A DNA stretch of 64,000 nucleotides, from NCBI GenBank assembly GCA_947447665.1, contig CANFJX010000001.1, forward strand, positions 1-64,000, in the 5' to 3' direction. A model generated the notes under the pieces. It was given only the letters and a program-made list of their open reading frames with translations, was not told where the DNA came from and did not search any database. The position numbers and the translations under genes are program-made. The first letter of the stretch is position 1; each line of letters opens with the position of its first letter. Positions 8,203 through 16,165 of the stretch are shown here, piece by piece. The DNA is from Bacteriovoracaceae bacterium (GTDB lineage Bacteria; Bdellovibrionota; UBA1018).

Positions 8203-9369
8203 ATGATTTCACTCATCAGCTTAGCGATCATTCTAGGATTCAGCTCAGGTCGTCTCGGGATCACCCAGGGACTCCCCCTTCAGGAAGTGAGTGCCTGGGT
8301 CCTTCTGACTTTAAAAACCCTGGCCACGCCGCTTCTATTTTTCTCGATTCTGGATGCATTCTCGAAAATAACCATCCCTTGGCGAAAGGGCCTTAAGCTG
8401 ATCGGATTGAGCACCATGAACGCAGGGGTGGCTTCCCTGATTTGCTTGGTTATGACTGAATTAACCGCAAATTTTTTTTCAGAAATGTCCCCACAGACCT
8501 TCTTTTTGAATGGACCTGCAGGTAACCGAATCCTCGACTCCACGCAACACACCCGCTCATGGCTACAACCCAACTTATTGCAAGTTGCTCTAATTGCATT
8601 GGCACTGGGATCTCTGATTCGAAAATTCGCGGCACATCAATTTATTCTAAAAAAAATCAATCAAACTCTCGAAGTGTTCATTCGAATCCTCCATGGAGTC
8701 GTCCTTGTCTTACCCATCGCGGTGTTCTGTACTATAGCGCACCTCGCAAGCACGCCCGGATGGGCTGACTTTGAAGCCCTCGGCGGCTTGATTGCAGTGG
8801 TGGTCGGCGGACTCATGCTGCAGCTACTTTGTTATTATCCATTCCTCATAGCCACACTGGGCAAACGCTCGCCCTTTACCTTTTTTATAAACTCAAAGGA
8901 GGCGCTCGTCACTGCGCTCGGCACAGGTAGCAGCCTAGCCACTTTGCCTGTGACTTTGCGAACTCTAGAGAAAAAGCTTCAGATTTCTCCTCAATCGGCT
9001 CGCCTAGTCGCTTGTGTCGGAACCAATCTTAATCACGATGGAATTTTACTTTACGAGGCCTGCGCCGCTCTATCGATTGCGCAACTCTATGGAATCCACC
9101 TGAATTGGGTCCAAAAACTCCAGATTCTCTGCAGCTCAGTGATCGCAGCGGTGGGCATCGCTGGCGTCCCTGAGGCTGGACTGATCACGCTTTCTCTAGT
9201 GCTCAGTGCTGCTCACTTACCTACTGAGATGATCCCACTCCTCATGAGCATCGACTGGTTGATGGGCCGACTCCGAGCTACGCTCAACGTTGCCAGTGAC
9301 TTAGTGATCGCAACCTTAATGGACGAGAGCAACTACCAAAATTCCACGCGTTCTGTTTCCAGACTATAA
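8203..9369 (+). CDS. DAACS-family dicarboxylate/amino acid:cation symporter
   Basis: A polytopic inner-membrane protein of 388 residues from ATG 8203; GTG 8176 would add 9 residues and has a weak AGGCG before it. Family landmarks are GTGSSLATLPVTLRTL (the serine-rich hairpin, SSxATLP), TNLNHDGILLYE (the NMDGT-like helix) and AGVPEAGLITLSLVL. These mark the GltP/DctA fold that imports C4-dicarboxylates or acidic amino acids with Na+ or H+. The NMDGT motif is altered to NHDGI, so cation coupling or substrate may differ. Its last 12 codons lie on a carbonic anhydrase remnant read from the other strand. Confidence 0.85.
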   Translation: MISLISLAIILGFSSGRLGITQGLPLQEVSAWVLLTLKTLATPLLFFSILDAFSKITIPWRKGLKLIGLSTMNAGVASLICLVMTELTANFFSEMSPQTFFLNGPAGNRILDSTQHTRSWLQPNLLQVALIALALGSLIRKFAAHQFILKKINQTLEVFIRILHGVVLVLPIAVFCTIAHLASTPGWADFEALGGLIAVVVGGLMLQLLCYYPFLIATLGKRSPFTFFINSKEALVTALGTGSSLATLPVTLRTLEKKLQISPQSARLVACVGTNLNHDGILLYEACAALSIAQLYGIHLNWVQKLQILCSSVIAAVGIAGVPEAGLITLSLVLSAAHLPTEMIPLLMSIDWLMGRLRATLNVASDLVIATLMDESNYQNSTRSVSRL

Positions 9370-9604
9370 ATTCCTTGAACCACTCTCACTCTTCCGGCAT
9401 CTACAGCCTCTTTTACCAAAGCCGAACGAACGGGAAGGTCTTTAACAACGGCAGAGACATTTCTCTTAGCGAGTAAATTAGCTCCTCTAATGCTTTTTCT
9501 GGCGTAAGATGGGGGCTGACTCCTGACTCTGCAGTCAGGGCAGAAACGGGAAGCACCAGCATGACTAGCAGTGCAAGTAAGGAAATCTTGTTTTTTTTCA
9601 TCAT
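9333..9604 (-). pseudogene. remnant of a periplasmic beta-carbonic anhydrase
   Basis: ATG 9604 opens a signal peptide (MMKKNKISLLALLVMLVLPV) and then SPHLTPEKALEEL, the usual start of a mature periplasmic beta-carbonic anhydrase. The frame then becomes meaningless. In another frame the same strand gives ANLLAKRNVSAVVKDL, then VKEAVDAGRVRVVQ and GIYSLETERVEFW with a stop at 9333. That is the typical C-terminus of the enzyme. The central zinc-binding region (CxDSR and HxxC) is missing, so the gene has lost most of its core by an out-of-frame internal deletion. The 3' end overlaps the transporter gene. Two intact ends of one family make this reading likely. Confidence 0.7.
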
Positions 9605-9644
9605 AGAATCGTGGGACGAGAAAATTGCATAGGATGTGCCTGGA

Positions 9645-9684
9645 GTTACGATATTCCTAATGATGGCTAGAACTTAATCGTAAC
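9645..9684. promoter_or_regulatory. inverted repeat upstream of the DUF2090 gene
   Basis: GTTACGAT (9645-9652) and ATCGTAAC (9677-9684) form a perfect 8-bp inverted repeat with 24 bases between. They lie about 80 bases upstream of the aldolase-like gene. They could be an operator; no regulator gene is adjacent. Weak evidence. Confidence 0.3.
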
Positions 9685-9760
9685 CTACCGTCCCCATTGG
9701 TTTTTGTTGTCTTTCTAGTCCCAGTCAGATAGAAAAAGCTAATTAAAGGAGCTTCAAATT

Positions 9761-10699
9761 ATGGCACAATCCATTCATTTACCCAAAGACCTCGGTTTTA
9801 CGCAGGACCTTTACATTATGCCGTTCGATCATCGAGGCTCCTTTCAAGAGAAGCTTTTTGGAATCAAGGGACGAAATCCAACCGAAGAAGAGACCCGCGA
9901 AATTGCTAGCTACAAAAAGATGATCTACGATGGTTTCAAGAAAGCCATCGCCGCGGGAGTTCCACGCGAAAAAGGCGGGATTTTGGTAGACGAGCAGTTT
10001 GGCTCTGAAATTCTGAAGGAATGCAAAGCCGAAGGCTTCATGACTGCTTGCCCTGCTGAGAAATCAGGACAAGACGAATTTGATTTCGAATATGGCGAAG
10101 AGTTTGGGAAACATATTCAGAAATTTAGCCCCACCTTCGTGAAAGTCCTCGTGCGCTACAATCCTCACAGCGACTCGACTCTCAACCAGCGCCAAGCGGA
10201 GCGACTAAAAAAACTCTCTTTATTTTGCCACTCTCACCAAATTAAGTACATGTTTGAGCTACTGGTGCCCGCCACCGCAGACCAACTCAAATCCGTCGCG
10301 GGAAGCACCTCTCGATATGACCACGAATTACGCCCTAATTTGATGGTCGAAGCCATGGAACAACTGCAAGACTCTGGAGTTGAGCCAGACGTTTGGAAAC
10401 TGGAAGGGATCGAAACGATCGAAGATTGTAAGAGAGTCGCCGCTCAAGCAAGAGTCGGGGGACGCTCCCAGGTGGGTGTGATTGTCTTAGGTCGAGGCGA
10501 AAATGCCGAAAAAGTGAAGCACTGGTTGAGCACGGCCGCAAAAGTGCCAGGCCTGATTGGATTTGCAGTCGGGCGAACCATTTTCTGGGAACCCCTCAAA
10601 GGGGTCAAAGATGGCACTCATTCGCGTGAGCACGCTATTCAGCAAATTGCTAATAATTACAAAGCCTTTTGCGATCTCTGGACAAAAGCTAGAAGTTAA
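9761..10699 (+). CDS. DUF2090 aldolase-like protein (IolC C-terminal domain family)
   Basis: The 312-residue soluble protein has LYIMPFDHRGSFQEKLFG near the N-terminus, VDEQFGSEIL, a central KYMFELLVPAT strand, VWKLEGI and GFAVGRTIFWEPL. These features match the DUF2090 family, a TIM-barrel aldolase-like domain often fused to the C-terminus of the inositol-catabolism kinase IolC. Here it stands alone with no iol genes nearby. The reaction is therefore not assigned; a sugar-phosphate aldolase is the best guess. A clear AAAGGAG lies about 9 bases before ATG 9761. Confidence 0.75.
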   Translation: MAQSIHLPKDLGFTQDLYIMPFDHRGSFQEKLFGIKGRNPTEEETREIASYKKMIYDGFKKAIAAGVPREKGGILVDEQFGSEILKECKAEGFMTACPAEKSGQDEFDFEYGEEFGKHIQKFSPTFVKVLVRYNPHSDSTLNQRQAERLKKLSLFCHSHQIKYMFELLVPATADQLKSVAGSTSRYDHELRPNLMVEAMEQLQDSGVEPDVWKLEGIETIEDCKRVAAQARVGGRSQVGVIVLGRGENAEKVKHWLSTAAKVPGLIGFAVGRTIFWEPLKGVKDGTHSREHAIQQIANNYKAFCDLWTKARS

Positions 10700-10707
10700 G
10701 AAGTGAA

Positions 10708-11097
10708 TTAGAAAGGTTTGGGAAGCCTAAACAGCTCCAAAGTGGTGGGTAGATACCAGCCATCCTCTCGGATACTCGCGGGGAGAAGGTAGCTATTGTA
10801 CACTACCGGAGGTGGCTCATCCAGAACTTGCCAAGACCCCAGCTTCACGCCTATCGGATGATAAGTAGCAGGGGGGAAATGCTCACGGAAGTTGAGCATC
10901 GAGCTCCATTGGAAGTTTGGGTCTTCGGGATTCCCCAATAAAACAGACTTTTGTCTCTGATCGCTCGAGGGCTCCCTGATTGCAGACCTAGCAGCCGTTT
11001 TGGGCTGCTCGGAGCGAGAACCCGCCCCAGCTTGAGCACTCAAGGAAGAGGCCACGATGGCCAGAACGACTAAGAAACCAGCTCGTTTTGACTTCAT
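10708..11097 (-). CDS. hypothetical secreted protein
   Basis: The 129-residue protein has a clear Sec signal peptide (KSKR, then a hydrophobic core ending LSAQAGA). The mature region is mostly unstructured at first, then aromatic and Pro-rich (NFQWSSMLNF, PPPVVYNSYLLP, DGWYLPTTLELF). No family is recognised. The start at 11097 is chosen because AGGGAG lies 8 bases upstream and the signal peptide begins there. It ends 8 bases from the convergent DUF2090 gene. Confidence 0.65.
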   Translation of the reverse strand: MKSKRAGFLVVLAIVASSLSAQAGAGSRSEQPKTAARSAIREPSSDQRQKSVLLGNPEDPNFQWSSMLNFREHFPPATYHPIGVKLGSWQVLDEPPPVVYNSYLLPASIREDGWYLPTTLELFRLPKPF

Positions 11098-11227
11098 TTC
11101 GAAACTCCCTTTGAACACCATTTAACCTGCATCTACTAATAGTTTACTAAATTAGTATGGTTTTAGCACGCACAAAGGCACCGAGAGCAACTCTCAAACT
11201 ATCTTATTGAAAGGATTGAGGAAAAAC

Positions 11228-11614
11228 TTATTCGTTAGAGTTGAGATAAGCGTGAATAGCGTCGATCTCAGACTTCAGGTGAGGCAAACGCCCCATCACG
11301 TGAGTCTCGCGCTTGGGCTTGTAGCCAGGGGGATATTCACCCCTCAGAATTCTAGCCTCAAGCAGCTCCCTGGATGAGCCGTAAACATCTGGCCCGAGTG
11401 CACCCACCTTACGAGGATTGGAATTATGACAAGCAATACACTGAGTTTGATAAACAGATCGCCCCCGCTTGACCAAAGCGCTGGGCTCGGACGCACCCGT
11501 GCTCGAAGACGGGCCTGCTTTCTTATTGCACGAAATAAGACCCACCACGGAAATTAAACCAGCAAAAATGAAGAAAGAGGAGGGGATCACTCCCCTCCCG
11601 CGTTCAAAAGTCAT
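11228..11614 (-). CDS. c-type cytochrome, lipoprotein-like
   Basis: The 128-residue protein has an N-terminal hydrophobic segment ending GLISC (possible lipobox) and one haem-binding motif CIACH at residues 59-63. A candidate axial Met lies in THVMGRLPHL near residue 107. It overlaps the upstream membrane gene by ATGA (11611-11614), so the two are coupled. In classical PuuD proteins the membrane part and a cytochrome c domain are one chain; here the cytochrome is separate. It probably accepts electrons in the periplasm. The donor is unknown. Confidence 0.85.
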   Translation of the reverse strand: MTFERGRGVIPSSFFIFAGLISVVGLISCNKKAGPSSSTGASEPSALVKRGRSVYQTQCIACHNSNPRKVGALGPDVYGSSRELLEARILRGEYPPGYKPKRETHVMGRLPHLKSEIDAIHAYLNSNE

Positions 11615-12315
11615 TTAGTCAAAACTTCAACTAGAACATAAAGAAGGCCGGCAAGCCCGAATCCGCAACTGATTACACCTTGAATCGTGGTCATCGGCCC
11701 GGTCTTACCCTTAAGAGCATTGGCTTCTAGTAATCCGAAAATCACCGCGAACACGCCCACAAGAATCCAAAGATTAGCATTTGGGTTCACTGCCATAGGA
11801 AGATGGCTAGCAGCTCCCATGAAGAAAAGCATCGGGATCGAGAACATCGTATTGGTTCTAGAAGCAACGCCTGCGCGAGCACCGGCTGCAGCAGCCTCAG
11901 GAAGAGCTTTCCCACCTGCTGCGGCTTGGGTAGCGGAGGCGATTACGATTTTTTGGTTTGGCCAAATAACAAACCACACATTAGCCCACATGAATAGACC
12001 CAGAGCCGACCCGGTGAGAATCGCAACACCCCAAGAAGTCAGGAAGATTTCAAAACCGTCTCGGTGACCCTTGCTAGCTAGGTAAGTCAAACCCGACAAC
12101 ATCGTAAACATGGCAGCCCAACGAAACCACCAAAGAGCCCTAGGAACAAGCTTTTGGATCGCATTGGATTTCGTGGCAGGATCAGTCTCAGCAAAAAAGG
12201 AACCCTGAACAAAGTTAAAATAATAAAGGAGCCCTATCCACATGACCCCAAAAAATAAATGAAGCCATCTCAACAAAAACATGAACCCATCTGAACTCAA
12301 TAACGCCATTTCCAT
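11611..12315 (-). CDS. PuuD-like membrane protein (urate oxidase N-terminal family)
   Basis: A membrane protein of 234 residues from ATG 12315, which has GAGG 9 bases upstream. FLLRWLHLFFGVMWIGLLYY, LVPRALWWFRWAAMFTMLSG and the helix-bound His/Trp pattern match the Urate_ox_N/PuuD family. About 7-8 hydrophobic segments are present, with a low-complexity Ala/Gly loop (TQAAAGGKALPEAAAAG). PuuD oxidises urate using a fused cytochrome c; many homologues in other phyla have no link to urate. It is coupled to the cytochrome gene just downstream. The function is therefore a membrane redox module with unproven substrate. Confidence 0.78.
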   Translation of the reverse strand: MEMALLSSDGFMFLLRWLHLFFGVMWIGLLYYFNFVQGSFFAETDPATKSNAIQKLVPRALWWFRWAAMFTMLSGLTYLASKGHRDGFEIFLTSWGVAILTGSALGLFMWANVWFVIWPNQKIVIASATQAAAGGKALPEAAAAGARAGVASRTNTMFSIPMLFFMGAASHLPMAVNPNANLWILVGVFAVIFGLLEANALKGKTGPMTTIQGVISCGFGLAGLLYVLVEVLTK

Positions 12316-12523
12316 AACTTTAATCCTCACTCATCATCTAGCTGTTAAACGACTTCTCAAACTACTCCAAAACCTGGTACGGAGAAAGTTTTTTAAGCCG
12401 ACCGGCGCAGAAAGTACTCGTCGATGCCACCGGCGCACCATTCTCCAATCCGCAAAGAAGCCTCGAAAGGTGAATGAAAATCTCAGTTTCTGAACTAGTG
12501 ACCGACACCTATCCGATGTGGCT

Positions 12524-13762
12524 TTACTTCGATTTAATTAAGACCTGAGAAACATCCCGCGCCGACAACCCAAGAAGGTAGAGAATCGAACGCATATTTT
12601 TTTGACTGAAAGAAAGATCTGCCTTTTCTCTCACCAAGGGCTTCGCATTAAATGCGATTCCAAGCCCCGCTTTCTCGAGCATCAGCAGATCATTAGCACC
12701 GTCGCCAATCGCAATGACCTGATCCAGGACGATCTGCTCCTGTTGAGCAATGACCTCAAGGAGGTCAGCTTTTCGCTGAGCGTTCACGATCGGAGGTAGA
12801 ACCCGTCCGGTCACGCAGTTATTTTGAATTTCCAAAGTATTGGCGTAAGCAAAATCAATACCGAGTCGTTCCTTGAGGCGATCCGCAACAAAGGTAAACC
12901 CCCCACTAATCACGGCGGTCTTGTAGCCTAATCTTTTTAAAACACGAATTAAATCCTGCGCCCCAGGCGTAATCTCGATTTTTTCATAAACCCTCAAAAG
13001 ATCCGCAGAGCTCAATCCTTTAAGAAGCGCGCAGCGAAGGCGCAGACTCTCGTCAAAATCCATCTCTCCCTGCATCGCCTGGTGAGTGATCGAAGCCACT
13101 TGCTCAAAAACTCCTTTTTCGCGAGCCAGCTCATCGATTACCTCGCCCTGAATCAGCGTAGAATCCATGTCCAAAACGACCAACCGCTTGGCACGACGAT
13201 AAAGGCCTTCCGTCTGCAGAGCGATGTCGACCCCTTGATCCTTGGCGATCGAAAGAAGATCTTTTCTAAGACTCCTCTCATCGACTCCAACGGAGCCGGA
13301 GACCAACATCTCCACACATCCGAACTGATTTTCACTCAATTTCTTGATCACATCGATATTAAGATCGTAACGCGCAAGAACTTGTGTCACCTCATGCAGC
13401 GCCTGCGCGCCAACCGACTCCGCAATCAACGTCACAGCATAATGGTGGGCTGGCCTGTCCGAATGCCCCCCCAAAGAACTAGTACCCATCTTTTTATATT
13501 CGACCCTCAGTTTGAGCTCAGAGGCTTTCTCTACTAAATCCTGAATCACCTGATTTTCATCGTGATGTGAGGAACGCGTTTGAAACAAAAAAGAAAGAGA
13601 GAGGAGTTTTTGAATCACCGCCTGCGACAAGTCTAGAATCTCCACATCGTGCCGCGCAAGAATCCCTGTTACCTCCGACGTGATTCCAGGCACATCATTT
13701 CCCGAGAGAGTCACGAGCCAGACCGAATCCTCGGAAGATACTGAAACTAATTCTTTTTCCAT
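12524..13762 (-). CDS. serB: phosphoserine phosphatase with two N-terminal ACT-like domains
   Basis: The 412-residue enzyme performs the last step of serine synthesis, phosphoserine to serine. The C-terminal HAD part has LDMDSTLIQGE (nucleophile), VISGGFT, a lysine in NAQRKADLL and IGDGANDLLML. The N-terminal ~185 residues hold two ACT-like repeats (DVPGITSEVTGILARHDVEI and VTQVLARYDLNIDV), which usually bind an amino-acid effector such as serine. The length agrees with the long SerB type. It is transcribed alone, 51 bases downstream of mlaD. Confidence 0.93.
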   Translation of the reverse strand: MEKELVSVSSEDSVWLVTLSGNDVPGITSEVTGILARHDVEILDLSQAVIQKLLSLSFLFQTRSSHHDENQVIQDLVEKASELKLRVEYKKMGTSSLGGHSDRPAHHYAVTLIAESVGAQALHEVTQVLARYDLNIDVIKKLSENQFGCVEMLVSGSVGVDERSLRKDLLSIAKDQGVDIALQTEGLYRRAKRLVVLDMDSTLIQGEVIDELAREKGVFEQVASITHQAMQGEMDFDESLRLRCALLKGLSSADLLRVYEKIEITPGAQDLIRVLKRLGYKTAVISGGFTFVADRLKERLGIDFAYANTLEIQNNCVTGRVLPPIVNAQRKADLLEVIAQQEQIVLDQVIAIGDGANDLLMLEKAGLGIAFNAKPLVREKADLSFSQKNMRSILYLLGLSARDVSQVLIKSK

Positions 13763-13813
13763 TCTTTCCTACTCAAGAATCCTTATTTTGAACCTGGAGC
13801 ACCCAAGCGGTGA

Positions 13814-15304
13814 TTACTTCAGTGCAAAAAGTAACTTAAAGTCCTCGTCATCGAAAGTCAGCCCACCCCCGACGAAGTAGGTCGCGGCATTGGCTTGAGA
13901 AAGAAAAGGAAGTTGCTCAAAACCGGCTTTCAAATAGACATTTCGGAATGGCTGTAGATTGGCATAGACGCGAGCATTCGCCCCACTACCCACTCGCACA
14001 TAGGCATCCAAACCTAGTTGAAACTGATCGACAGCATTTTGGGGTCCAAAATTGTACTTCAGCGAAATCGCTCCATCTCCATACAAAAGCCCCACGGAAA
14101 GATCCCAACGATCTCGATAAACCTTTCCCATCATTGCGGTAAAAAACATCGCCGAGTAATCGGTCACCTGACTAGTTACCTTAACTGGTAATCCGCCTCC
14201 TGCCGAAGTAGAAACATCCGTCGAAGAAACTCTTCCGCGGCTGTCACTGCCAATCCCGAGAAGGTAGTAGCGATTCGCCTTTGGCCAAATCGCAAGATGA
14301 AACCAACCCCTAGCTCCATTAATTCCACCCAACCATACTGCGCCCAAATCGGGAGTAAATCGAACCGAACTCACTCGATTCAAAAGGAGATTAATGTTCT
14401 TAATTGCAAGACGAATTTCCTGAGCATAAATCGGATCATTCAGCAGCATACCCACCGAACCCTCGCCTTTATTCACTCGGGTCATCAAGTCGCGCAGTTG
14501 CTCAATGCCGTCTTCTAGTTTCGCTAAAGTTCGCTGAGCCGTCTGGTTCAAGCCACTCTCTGGCGATAATGTTTTAGAGGCATTTTCGAGGGTAGCATTC
14601 AGCTTCTGCATCGTATTTTTTAAGTCTTCGGGATTAATGACGCGCTTAAGATTGCCCGTTAAGCTACTCATCTGCTGGACCAGCTCATCAACTCGGCTTA
14701 CCAAGTGCTGAACATCTTGGGACTCTTCTCCCACAGGGATCTCCGCTCCACCTTTGCCCGAGGTCGATCGAACCCGAGTCTGAGCCCTTGGCTCGTGAGA
14801 CGGCTGTACCGATGGCTCATTCGTAACACTCGCCTCGGCCGATGGGATCAGCCAATCCAAAAATTGGTGGCCCCGCATGAAGGAGGACTGCGGACGAGGA
14901 GAAGACGATGCAGGAGTCAAATCTCCAGTGGACTCGTTCGGAGTCAAATATTTTACTGGCCTTAGTTCGACAAATTTATCACCCAAAAACCCCTCGCCTT
15001 TGAGATAAGCTTTGGTCGTCGGAAGCACCTGAACCGGGGCTGTGAGACAAATTCCTAGCGTCACGTGAGTTTCTTCGAGCATCACTGACTTGAGATAGCC
15101 GATATCAATCCCAAGAGAGCGAACCGGTGATTTCCCCTTTAACCCATTCGCGTCGTCCACGCTGATCTTCACTAGCTGACAAGGTCTCCACCAGAATGGC
15201 CTGTTATTCACCAAAACTGTAATGGCGATGATCAGAAACAGGCCGAACAGGGCAAACACCCCAACCTTAAATTTTGTCGCAACACTTGAGTGCGATGTAT
15301 CCAT
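13814..15304 (-). CDS. mlaD: MlaD/MCE family lipid-transport protein with long C-terminal domain
   Basis: The 496-residue protein is anchored by one N-terminal helix (GVFALFGLFLIIAITVLV). A single MCE domain follows (about residues 40-118; LVKISVDDANGLKGKSPV, GEGFLGDKFVEL). Residues about 185-300 are helical and polar, likely coiled coil. The last ~170 residues alternate aromatic and polar residues (AVWLGGINGARGWFHLAI, ISLKYNFG) and resemble a beta-barrel or outer-membrane strand domain. This gives a possible inner-to-outer-membrane lipid bridge. It lies one base after mlaE. No ATPase or MlaC-like gene is adjacent. Confidence 0.82.
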   Translation of the reverse strand: MDTSHSSVATKFKVGVFALFGLFLIIAITVLVNNRPFWWRPCQLVKISVDDANGLKGKSPVRSLGIDIGYLKSVMLEETHVTLGICLTAPVQVLPTTKAYLKGEGFLGDKFVELRPVKYLTPNESTGDLTPASSSPRPQSSFMRGHQFLDWLIPSAEASVTNEPSVQPSHEPRAQTRVRSTSGKGGAEIPVGEESQDVQHLVSRVDELVQQMSSLTGNLKRVINPEDLKNTMQKLNATLENASKTLSPESGLNQTAQRTLAKLEDGIEQLRDLMTRVNKGEGSVGMLLNDPIYAQEIRLAIKNINLLLNRVSSVRFTPDLGAVWLGGINGARGWFHLAIWPKANRYYLLGIGSDSRGRVSSTDVSTSAGGGLPVKVTSQVTDYSAMFFTAMMGKVYRDRWDLSVGLLYGDGAISLKYNFGPQNAVDQFQLGLDAYVRVGSGANARVYANLQPFRNVYLKAGFEQLPFLSQANAATYFVGGGLTFDDEDFKLLFALK

Positions 15305-15305
15305 C

Positions 15306-16088
15306 TTAAGTCACCTTTAATTGCTTTAAACCGAGAGGCAGAATTGCCGTCAGTAGGTAGTCACTGAGTAAAACAGAAAGACAGGTCGCCACGACCGTAG
15401 TTCGAGTCGCTTGACCTACTGCACTAGCTCCTCCGTAGGCTCTGAGTCCACAAAAACACCCCATCCAAGTCAGCACGAGCCCAAAACTCGCAGACTTGAC
15501 CAGGCAATGAACCAGATCGATGGGATCGACGACCGTCAGATAATGATTCCAGTAGATAATGTACTGGAGATCTAAAATCCCACACGCAACAAAACAAGCA
15601 GAAACAGAAGCCACCGAGGTAAAAATTAAGGCTAAAATGGGAACCATTAAAAACCCCGCAACCACCCTCGGGCAAACCAAATATTCAATCGGGTCTACCG
15701 CCATGACTTCCAAAGCATCGACCTGCTCACTCACATTCATACTGGAAATCTCTGCAGCCATCCCCGCTCCGGCCCGCCCCGTCACCATGATCGCGGTCAT
15801 CACCGGTGCAAGCTCCCGGAACAGGGCAACCCCCACGGTTCCGCCGAGAAGTGACTCACTTCCCAATCGATGGAGTGAGGTGTAGAGTTGATAGCCCAGC
15901 ACCGCTCCCATAAAAAGTGCAGCGACGACGATAATCAAGACCGAGTCCACCCCGATAAACTCGCACTGGCGAACGAAAAAACCTCTTCTTCGCCATAAAA
16001 ACCGGACTGAAAGCAGGGTGTCATAGACAAAAATCGAAAAATCACCCAAAACCGTGATAAGAGAAGTCAATACTTTGATGGGACTCAC
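15306..16088 (-). CDS. mlaE: MlaE-family ABC permease
   Basis: The 260-residue permease of MCE lipid transporters has the MlaE signature: LFRELAPVMTAIMVTGRAGA, AAEISSMNVSEQVDALEVMA and DPIEYLVCPRVVAGFLMVP. Five to six membrane segments are visible. It should pair with the adjacent MlaD and a cytoplasmic ATPase (MlaF) encoded elsewhere. The start is GTG at 16088, followed by the conserved N-terminal amphipathic helix. It is divergent from the RND gene, with 77 bases between. Confidence 0.92.
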   Translation of the reverse strand: MSPIKVLTSLITVLGDFSIFVYDTLLSVRFLWRRRGFFVRQCEFIGVDSVLIIVVAALFMGAVLGYQLYTSLHRLGSESLLGGTVGVALFRELAPVMTAIMVTGRAGAGMAAEISSMNVSEQVDALEVMAVDPIEYLVCPRVVAGFLMVPILALIFTSVASVSACFVACGILDLQYIIYWNHYLTVVDPIDLVHCLVKSASFGLVLTWMGCFCGLRAYGGASAVGQATRTTVVATCLSVLLSDYLLTAILPLGLKQLKVT

Positions 16089-16165
16089 GACTTCGTAGTT
16101 AAGACCAGTTTGGCGAGAATTACAAGATGATCGTGATCAAAAACTAGAAAGAGAGACCTCCGCGC

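Noticed and set aside
11134..11157. 7-bp inverted repeat tactaat/attagta
   Set aside because: Short and A/T-rich with no T-run; chance is likely.
12281..12493. 70-residue plus-strand frame upstream of the PuuD-like gene
   Set aside because: It overlaps the start of the real gene and has a composition unlike a protein; no ribosome-binding site.
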